Below, piece by piece: positions 8,436-12,578 of a stretch of 12,578 bases of DNA (position 1 is its first letter; each line of letters opens with the position of its first letter). Source of the stretch: Gaiellasilicea sp031371615 (GTDB taxonomy: Bacteria > Actinomycetota > Thermoleophilia > Gaiellales > Gaiellaceae); NCBI GenBank assembly GCA_031371615.1, contig JANMJY010000001.1:1-12578 (forward strand), written 5' to 3'. Under the pieces are notes generated by a model, which was given only the letters and a program-made list of their open reading frames with translations, did no database searches and was not told the DNA's origin. The position numbers and the translations under genes are program-made.

Positions 8436-8579
8436 ATGAAGAAATCGCTGCGCGCCTCCGAGGTCGAGGCGCTGCTCAGGGAAATCCACCGTTATCTCGC
8501 GTACGTGGACGCGTTTCGCAGCGCAAGTCAGCCGAAGGGGGATGGTGAGCAACGAGAGGGGGAGCAGAAAGAGGGCTAG
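8436..8579 (+). CDS. Small hypothetical protein (47 aa)
   Basis: A 47-residue reading frame starts at ATG 8436 and ends at TAG 8577-8579. The first 28 residues (MKKSLRASEVEALLREI then HRYLAYVDAFR) should form an amphipathic helix, followed by a hydrophilic Glu/Lys/Gln/Gly tail. No family is recognised and there is no membrane segment. No good Shine-Dalgarno precedes the ATG. It is supported by its position directly downstream of the 11-bp repeat array, its helical composition, and a strong hairpin beginning at its last base. If it is real, the longest sdhA reading frame (from 8542) would overlap it by 38 nt, favouring the later sdhA start. It could instead be an untranslated part of the sdh leader. 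Confidence 0.45.
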   Translation: MKKSLRASEVEALLREIHRYLAYVDAFRSASQPKGDGEQREGEQKEG

Positions 8580-8602
8580 GCCCGCGGTTCGGGGCGCGGG
8601 CC
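8579..8602 (+). terminator. GC-rich hairpin between the small ORF and sdhA
   Basis: GGCCCGCG (8579-8586) pairs perfectly with CGCGGGCC (8595-8602) around the 8-nt loop GTTCGGGG. It starts at the last base of the small ORF's stop codon. No T-run follows, so it may be an atypical terminator, an attenuator or an mRNA-stabilising element. Confidence 0.4.
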
Positions 8603-8617
8603 AGGCCCCCAATTCGG

Positions 8618-8623
8618 TAGCGT
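8618..8623 (+). promoter_or_regulatory. -10-like TAGCGT box for the sdh operon
   Basis: TAGCGT fits TANNNT and ends 8 nt before the GTG at 8632, with no Shine-Dalgarno between. This supports a leaderless sdhA message starting there. It lies just after the 8579-8602 hairpin. No convincing -35 is seen. Confidence 0.35.
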
Positions 8624-8631
8624 CACCCTCG

Positions 8632-10314
8632 GTGGACGCGAAGCACGACGTACTCGTGATCGGCGCGGGTTGCGCAGGCATGCGGGCCGCGATCGAGGCT
8701 CACGATGCCGGCGCCGACGTCGCGATCGTCTCGAAGCTCCACCCGACCCGCAGCCACTCCGGCGCGGCCGAGGGCGGGATCAACGCCGCGCTCGGAAACG
8801 CGGGCGAGGACAGCCCCGAGATCCACGCCTTCGACACGGTCAAGGGCTCCGACTACCTCGGCGACCAGGACTCGATCGAGGTCTTCACGCGCGAGGCGCC
8901 CGGCGACATCTACCAGCTCGAGCAGTGGGGCTGCGTCTTCTCGCGGGCGGAGGATGGCAGGCTCGCGCAGAGGCCGTTCGGCGCCGCCGGCTCCCCGCGC
9001 ACCGTCTACGCCGCTGACATCACCGGCCACGTCCTGATCCAGGTGCTCTACGAGCAGCTCGTCAAGCGCGACATCAAGGTCTACGAGGAGTTCTTCGCCT
9101 GGCAGCTCGTCGTCCATCAGGACCGCTGCCAGGGCGTGATCGCGTGGAATCTCCTGCATGGGGGCCTGACGGCGATCGGCGGCAAGACGACAGTCCTTGC
9201 CACCGGCGGCGTCGGCCGGCTCTACCGCGCGACCACGAACGCCTACGCCTGCACCGGCGACGGGATGTCGCTGGCGCTGCGCGCCGGGCTGCCGTTGAAG
9301 GACATCGAGTTCATGCAGTTCCACCCGACGACGATGTACCCGAGCGGGATCCTGATCACGGAGGGGTGCCGCGGCGAGGGCGGCATCCTGCGCAACTCCG
9401 AGGGCGAGCGCTTCATGGAGCGCTACGCGCCGACGGCGAAGGACCTCGCGAGCCGTGACGTCGTCTCCCGGTCCGAGCAGACCGAGATCGACGAGGGCCG
9501 CGGCATCAACGGCTCGGTCCTGCTCGACCTGACGCACCTCGGCGCCGAGCGGATCCTCACGCGCCTTCCCGGCTCGCGCGAGCTGGCGATGGTCTACGCA
9601 GGCGTCGACCCGATCCACGAGCCGATCCCGGTCCGGCCGGGCGCCCACTACCACATGGGTGGCGTCGAGACGGACACGGACGGGCTTACGGAGCTGACCG
9701 GGCTCTACGCCGCGGGCGAGGTCGCCTGCGTCTCGGTGCACGGGGCGAACCGGCTCGGCGGCAACTCGCTGATGGAGACGATCACGTTCGGCCGCCGCGC
9801 CGGCCGCTCCGCCGCGGAATGGGCGCTCGCGAACACGACCGTCGAGGTGCCCGCGTCCGCGACCCGCGACGCCGAGCGCGAGCTGAAGGAGCTGCTCGGC
9901 CGCTCGGACGGAGAGCGGCCGTGGAAGATCCGTGACGAGCTCGGCCAGACGATGCTGAAGAACTTCGGCGTCTTCCGGCGCGAGGAGCAGATGGCAGAGC
10001 AGATCGAGGTCATCGCCGGACTGCGCGAGCGCTACCCGAACGTCGTCGTCGAGGACAAGGGTGACGTCTTCAACTCGGACCTGACGCAGGCGATCGAGCT
10101 CGGCTACCTGCTCGACATCGCCTCCTGCATGCTCCAGGCTGGGATCGCGCGCAAGGAGAGTCGCGGTGCGCACTCCCGCCCGCACGACTACCCGACCCGT
10201 GACGACGAGAACTTCATGAAGCACTCGATCACCCGCTGGAAGGACGGCGCGCCCGAGCTCACGTACAAAGATGTCAGGTTCACGAAATACCTCCCCGAGG
10301 AGAGGAAGTACTGA
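8632..10314 (+). CDS. sdhA: Succinate dehydrogenase/fumarate reductase flavoprotein subunit
   Basis: A 560-residue catalytic subunit oxidising succinate to fumarate, or the reverse, passing electrons from FAD to the iron-sulfur subunit. Numbering is from GTG 8632. The Rossmann motif GAGCAG is at 11-16, and H42 in RSHSGAAEGG is the expected covalent FAD attachment site (the common AAQGG is AAEGG here). Active-site residues include H231 in QFHPT, E244 and R247 in TEGCRGEGG, R275 in ASRDVVSR, H339 in AHYHMGG, and R374 in GANRLGGNSL. I chose the GTG at 8632 because the flavoprotein fold begins a few residues later, a TAGCGT box precedes it, and the alternative ATG at 8542 would add 30 basic, low-complexity residues across a hairpin and the small ORF. 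It overlaps sdhB by 1 nt (TGATG). Confidence 0.95.
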   Translation: MDAKHDVLVIGAGCAGMRAAIEAHDAGADVAIVSKLHPTRSHSGAAEGGINAALGNAGEDSPEIHAFDTVKGSDYLGDQDSIEVFTREAPGDIYQLEQWGCVFSRAEDGRLAQRPFGAAGSPRTVYAADITGHVLIQVLYEQLVKRDIKVYEEFFAWQLVVHQDRCQGVIAWNLLHGGLTAIGGKTTVLATGGVGRLYRATTNAYACTGDGMSLALRAGLPLKDIEFMQFHPTTMYPSGILITEGCRGEGGILRNSEGERFMERYAPTAKDLASRDVVSRSEQTEIDEGRGINGSVLLDLTHLGAERILTRLPGSRELAMVYAGVDPIHEPIPVRPGAHYHMGGVETDTDGLTELTGLYAAGEVACVSVHGANRLGGNSLMETITFGRRAGRSAAEWALANTTVEVPASATRDAERELKELLGRSDGERPWKIRDELGQTMLKNFGVFRREEQMAEQIEVIAGLRERYPNVVVEDKGDVFNSDLTQAIELGYLLDIASCMLQAGIARKESRGAHSRPHDYPTRDDENFMKHSITRWKDGAPELTYKDVRFTKYLPEERKY

Positions 10315-11348
10315 TGCAAGTCGCGATCAAGATCTGGCGGTACGACGCGAAGACCGGCGACAAGGCGCTCCGCGAGTACGAGTTCGACGCGCCTGAGGAG
10401 GCGACGCTGCTCGACTGCCTCGACATCGTCAAGGACCGCCACGACGGCTCGCTCTCCTACCGGAAGAGCTGCCGGATGATGATCTGCGGCTCGTGCGGGA
10501 TGCGGATGAACGGCGCCGCGGTGCTCGCCTGCAAGGTACGGATGTACGACATCGCGGAGGCGGGCCAGGTGCCCGTGATCTCGGCGATGGGGAACCTGCC
10601 CGTGATCAAGGACCTCGTCGTTGACATGGATCCCTTCTGGGCCAAGTTCAAGGCGATGAAGCCCTACCTGCAGCCCGGCTACGACCAGCCCGAGGACGGG
10701 CGCGAGCACGTGATCTCGCAGGAGCGGATGAACGTGATCCACAAGGAGTCGCTCTGCATCAACTGCGGCTGCTGCGTCTCCGAGTGCAACGCCTGGGACG
10801 CCGAGCCCGAGTTCCTCGGCCCGCAGGCGCTTGCCAAGGGGATGCGGTTCGTCGGCGACCCGCGCGACGCCGCCAAAGTCGAGCGCCTCGACGAGTACAG
10901 CGGCCAGCACGGCATCTGGGAGTGCACCCGCTGCTACTTCTGCAACGAGCGCTGCCCCAAGGGAGTCGACCCGCGCGACGCGATCGCCAAGCTCGGCGCC
11001 GAGGCGGTGAAGGAGGGGATCGACAGAGATATGGGCGCGAAGCACGCGAACTGGTTCGTCACCTCCGCCAAGACGACCGGCTGGCTGCGCGAAACCGAGC
11101 TCGTGCCGAAGACCCAGGGCGTCCTCTCCTCGATCAAGGAGATGAAGTTCGCGATGGGGCTGCTCAAGCACGGCAAGGTGCCGCCGCCCTTCCCGCCGCA
11201 CGTCGCCGAGGGCGTCAAGGAGTCGCGGGCGCTCTACGACCTCGTCAAGGAGCAGGACCGTCAGGGCGCGATGGGGATCGTCCAGGGCGAGCATGCGCTG
11301 GGCCGGATCGAGCATGTCGAGTCGATGAAGGAGCGTGACGCGGAGTGA
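10314..11348 (+). CDS. sdhB: Succinate dehydrogenase/fumarate reductase iron-sulfur subunit with HdrC-like C-terminus
   Basis: A 344-residue electron-transfer subunit, about 100 residues longer than classical SdhB. The N-terminal ferredoxin domain binds [2Fe-2S] through C53, C58, C61 and C73. The first cubane motif is C148-x2-C151-x2-C154-x3-C158, followed by Asn-Ala instead of the usual Pro. The second is C204-x2-C207-x2-C210-x3-C214-Pro. Classical SdhB lacks the cysteine at 207 and holds a [3Fe-4S] cluster, so this protein probably carries two [4Fe-4S] clusters. From about residue 220 the chain resembles the C-terminal region of HdrC/TfrB-type proteins (KHANWFVTSAKTTGWLRE, then a PPPFPP segment). 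There is a purine-rich GAGGAGAGGAAG upstream, and the start and stop overlap both neighbours (TGATG and GTGA), so expression is coupled. It should link SdhA to the CCG subunit. Confidence 0.94.
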   Translation: MQVAIKIWRYDAKTGDKALREYEFDAPEEATLLDCLDIVKDRHDGSLSYRKSCRMMICGSCGMRMNGAAVLACKVRMYDIAEAGQVPVISAMGNLPVIKDLVVDMDPFWAKFKAMKPYLQPGYDQPEDGREHVISQERMNVIHKESLCINCGCCVSECNAWDAEPEFLGPQALAKGMRFVGDPRDAAKVERLDEYSGQHGIWECTRCYFCNERCPKGVDPRDAIAKLGAEAVKEGIDRDMGAKHANWFVTSAKTTGWLRETELVPKTQGVLSSIKEMKFAMGLLKHGKVPPPFPPHVAEGVKESRALYDLVKEQDRQGAMGIVQGEHALGRIEHVESMKERDAE

Positions 11349-12229
11349 GGAAGGTCGCCTACTACAAGGGTTGCCTCGCCTCGCTCTCGGCGAAGGAGCT
11401 CGACACGTCGACGCAGGCCTTGTCGCCGAAGGTGGGGCTGGAGCTGATCGAGCTCGAGACGGTCACCTGCTGCGGCGCCGGCGACATCCACGAGGCAGAG
11501 CCGGACTACTACCTGCACCTGAACGCTCGCATCCTCGCCTACTCCGAGGCGACGGGCTGCGACACGCTGATGACGGTCTGCAACGTCTGCACGCTCAACC
11601 TGCGGCAGGCGAACCACCAGCTCAAGGGCGACGAGGCGCTCCGCGAGCGTGTCAACAAGAACCTCGCGAAGGTCGGCGTGCCGGAGTACAACGGCACGGT
11701 CGAGGTGCTCCACTTCCTCTGGCTCGTCGCCGCCGGCGACGGCTACGACCTGCTGAAGCAGGCCGCGCACAAGGGCCTCAAAGGCCTGAAAGTCGCGCCG
11801 TTCTACGGCTGCCAGATCCTGCGCCCGTCGAAGCTGCTCGGCTTCGAGGACCCCGACAAGCCGTCCTCGCTCGAGCGGATCATCGAGGCCTGCGGCGGCG
11901 AGGCGATCGACTACCCCGCGAAGATCAAGTGCTGCGGGTTCCCGATCATCCAGGCCCGCGAGGAGACAGCGCTCCAGGAGCTGATCCAGCCGATCGAGCA
12001 GGCCAAGGAGGCCGGAGCCGACGCGATGGTGACGCCCTGCCCGCTCTGCCACCTGTCGCTGGACGCGTGGCAGGTGAAGCTGAAGAAGCAGACGGGCAAG
12101 GACTTCCAGATGCCGATCCTCCACCTCTCGCAGCTGATCGGGGTCGCGGCCGGCTTCGGCGAGGCGGAGCTGAAGTTCAGGCGCCACGTCGTCTCGGTCG
12201 ATCCCGTCGTCCAGAAGCTGTCGGTCTAA
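11345..12229 (+). CDS. HdrB-like double-CCG subunit of a non-classical (class E) succinate dehydrogenase
   Basis: A 294-residue cysteine-rich protein with two CCG domains. The first has C10, then C42-C43-G, then C79-x2-C82, fitting the CX31-CCG-X34-CXXC pattern. The second has C156, C196-C197-G and C232-x2-C235. In HdrB, motifs like these bind unusual non-cubane [4Fe-4S] clusters. In class E succinate:quinone reductases (Sulfolobus-type) such a subunit replaces the haem-binding anchors SdhC/SdhD and is often named SdhE or SdhC; no symbol is given because SdhE also names a flavinylation factor. No transmembrane helix is visible, so any membrane contact would be peripheral. GTG overlaps the sdhB stop by 4 nt, and GAAGGAG lies 11 nt upstream. 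A soluble fumarate-reductase role with a thiol or other donor is the main alternative. Confidence 0.9.
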   Translation: MRKVAYYKGCLASLSAKELDTSTQALSPKVGLELIELETVTCCGAGDIHEAEPDYYLHLNARILAYSEATGCDTLMTVCNVCTLNLRQANHQLKGDEALRERVNKNLAKVGVPEYNGTVEVLHFLWLVAAGDGYDLLKQAAHKGLKGLKVAPFYGCQILRPSKLLGFEDPDKPSSLERIIEACGGEAIDYPAKIKCCGFPIIQAREETALQELIQPIEQAKEAGADAMVTPCPLCHLSLDAWQVKLKKQTGKDFQMPILHLSQLIGVAAGFGEAELKFRRHVVSVDPVVQKLSV

Positions 12230-12279
12230 GCGCAAGGATTTCGCGGCTCTTGCGTCTTCCTAGACGGAGGGGCGGTTTC

Positions 12280-12310
12280 AGGCCCGGTGATCCTGGGGGG
12301 CGCCGGGCCT
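12280..12310 (+). terminator. GC-rich hairpin after the sdh operon
   Basis: AGGCCCGG (12280-12287) pairs with CCGGGCCT (12303-12310) around a 15-nt loop containing the G6 run. It starts 50 nt after the last sdh stop and no T-run follows. It could end sdh transcription or sequester the start of the phosphoesterase gene. The rest of 12230-12308 shows only GGAGGGG at 12266-12272. Confidence 0.35.
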
Positions 12311-12578
12311 GATCATTCTCTGGATCCTCGTCGGCCTCGCGCTTCTCTCTGCGCTGCTCGCCTACGGCTGGTTCGAGGCGGGCTGGCTTCGGCTGCGGGT
12401 GCTCGAGGTGCCGCTCGCCGGGCTGCCGCCCGAGCTCGACGGGCTCCGGATCGCGCACCTCTCCGACTTCCATCTCGGCGCTCCCTCGCGCGGGCAGAGG
12501 GCCACGGAGCGCGCGGTCGACTGGGTCGCCGCGCGGCGTCCCGACCTCGTCTGCATCACCGGCGACCTGCTCAGCCGG
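12309..12578 (+). CDS. Membrane-anchored metallophosphoesterase (3' truncated, start uncertain)
   Basis: The frame reads a hydrophobic segment (LIILWILVGLALLSALLAY, 12309-12365), then the membrane-proximal sequence VLEVPLAGLPPELDGLRIAH, and then two metal-binding motifs of calcineurin-like phosphoesterases, SDFHLG (D-x-H) and CITGDLL (GD), before the window ends. This layout matches YaeI-type single-helix phosphoesterases with the catalytic domain next to the membrane. The GNH and later His motifs lie outside the window. No ATG, GTG or TTG exists in frame between the TGA at 12288-12290 and the helix; the first standard start is GTG 12399, which would remove the helix. GTG 12287 would join the frame if the G6 run at 12295-12300 had five Gs. 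The coordinate given is the start of the hydrophobic segment (a CTG codon), not a confirmed start. Confidence 0.75.
   Translation, partial: MIILWILVGLALLSALLAYGWFEAGWLRLRVLEVPLAGLPPELDGLRIAHLSDFHLGAPSRGQRATERAVDWVAARRPDLVCITGDLLSR

Noticed and set aside
8352..8681. N-terminal extension of the large regulator to 8681 on the minus strand
   Set aside because: It runs antisense into sdhA and the small ORF, has no family similarity, and the canonical BTAD N-terminus MEIRLLGPLEV with AAGGAGGAG lies at 8351.
8623..10224. 533-codon minus-strand frame opposite sdhA
   Set aside because: Antisense of a well-conserved flavoprotein; its composition is the usual Arg/Leu/Val shadow and no motif is present.
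10188..12235. Long minus-strand frames opposite sdhB and the CCG-subunit gene
   Set aside because: Both genes on the plus strand have full cysteine motifs and overlapping starts and stops; the antisense frames have none.
11335..12312. 325-codon plus-strand frame overlapping the CCG-subunit gene
   Set aside because: An Arg/Gly/Ala-rich alternate frame; the GTG 11345 frame contains both complete CCG motifs.

Overview
The window is a chromosomal stretch of a high-GC bacterium with strong G/C bias at third codon positions. A SARP/BTAD-type multidomain regulator, several apparently leaderless genes (a TANNNT box 6-9 nt before the start codon and no Shine-Dalgarno) and an actinobacterial style of gene content suggest a deep-branching actinobacterium, perhaps Thermoleophilia. 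The taxonomic call is inference. I see no tRNA, rRNA, IS element, phage gene or CRISPR array; this is ordinary chromosomal DNA with a few unusual pieces.

Layout. 1-30: probable last codons of an upstream gene. 57-2110 (+): an ABC exporter half-transporter coupled by a 4-nt overlap to an 86-residue stand-alone UBP-type zinc finger. 2077-3132 (-): a DmpA-type P1 peptidase, convergent with and overlapping the zinc-finger gene. 3133-3174: a 42-bp divergent promoter region. 3175-4758 (+): ATP-dependent PEP carboxykinase (pckA). 4759-4925: an intergenic region with nested stem-loops, one presenting a perfect Shine-Dalgarno in its loop ahead of a 16-codon ORF. 4926-8351 (-): a 1141-residue BTAD regulator fused to a degenerate nucleotide-cyclase domain, a STAND-like ATPase and a long helical-repeat region. 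8352-8435: a compact control region with three TGAGC motifs at exact 11-bp spacing. 8436-8579 (+): a 47-residue small ORF ending in a GC-rich hairpin. 8632-12229 (+): a tightly overlapping three-gene operon for a non-classical succinate dehydrogenase/fumarate reductase: flavoprotein, iron-sulfur subunit with an HdrC-like tail, and an HdrB-like double-CCG subunit, with no transmembrane anchor. 12309-12578 (+): the start of a membrane-anchored metallophosphoesterase, cut by the window end, whose start is obscured by a probable indel in a G6 run.

How it may fit together. PckA (oxaloacetate to PEP) and the succinate/fumarate enzyme act close together around the C4-dicarboxylate part of central metabolism. 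The regulator between them is transcribed divergently from the sdh side, and the 11-bp repeats in the shared upstream region are a natural operator candidate for it. Control of the small ORF or sdh operon by this regulator is a hypothesis. The most unusual items are the anchor-less HdrBC-like Sdh operon with an extra cluster cysteine in SdhB, the regulator carrying a cyclase domain that has lost its catalytic residues, the 11-bp operator-like array, and the Shine-Dalgarno-in-loop leader after pckA.
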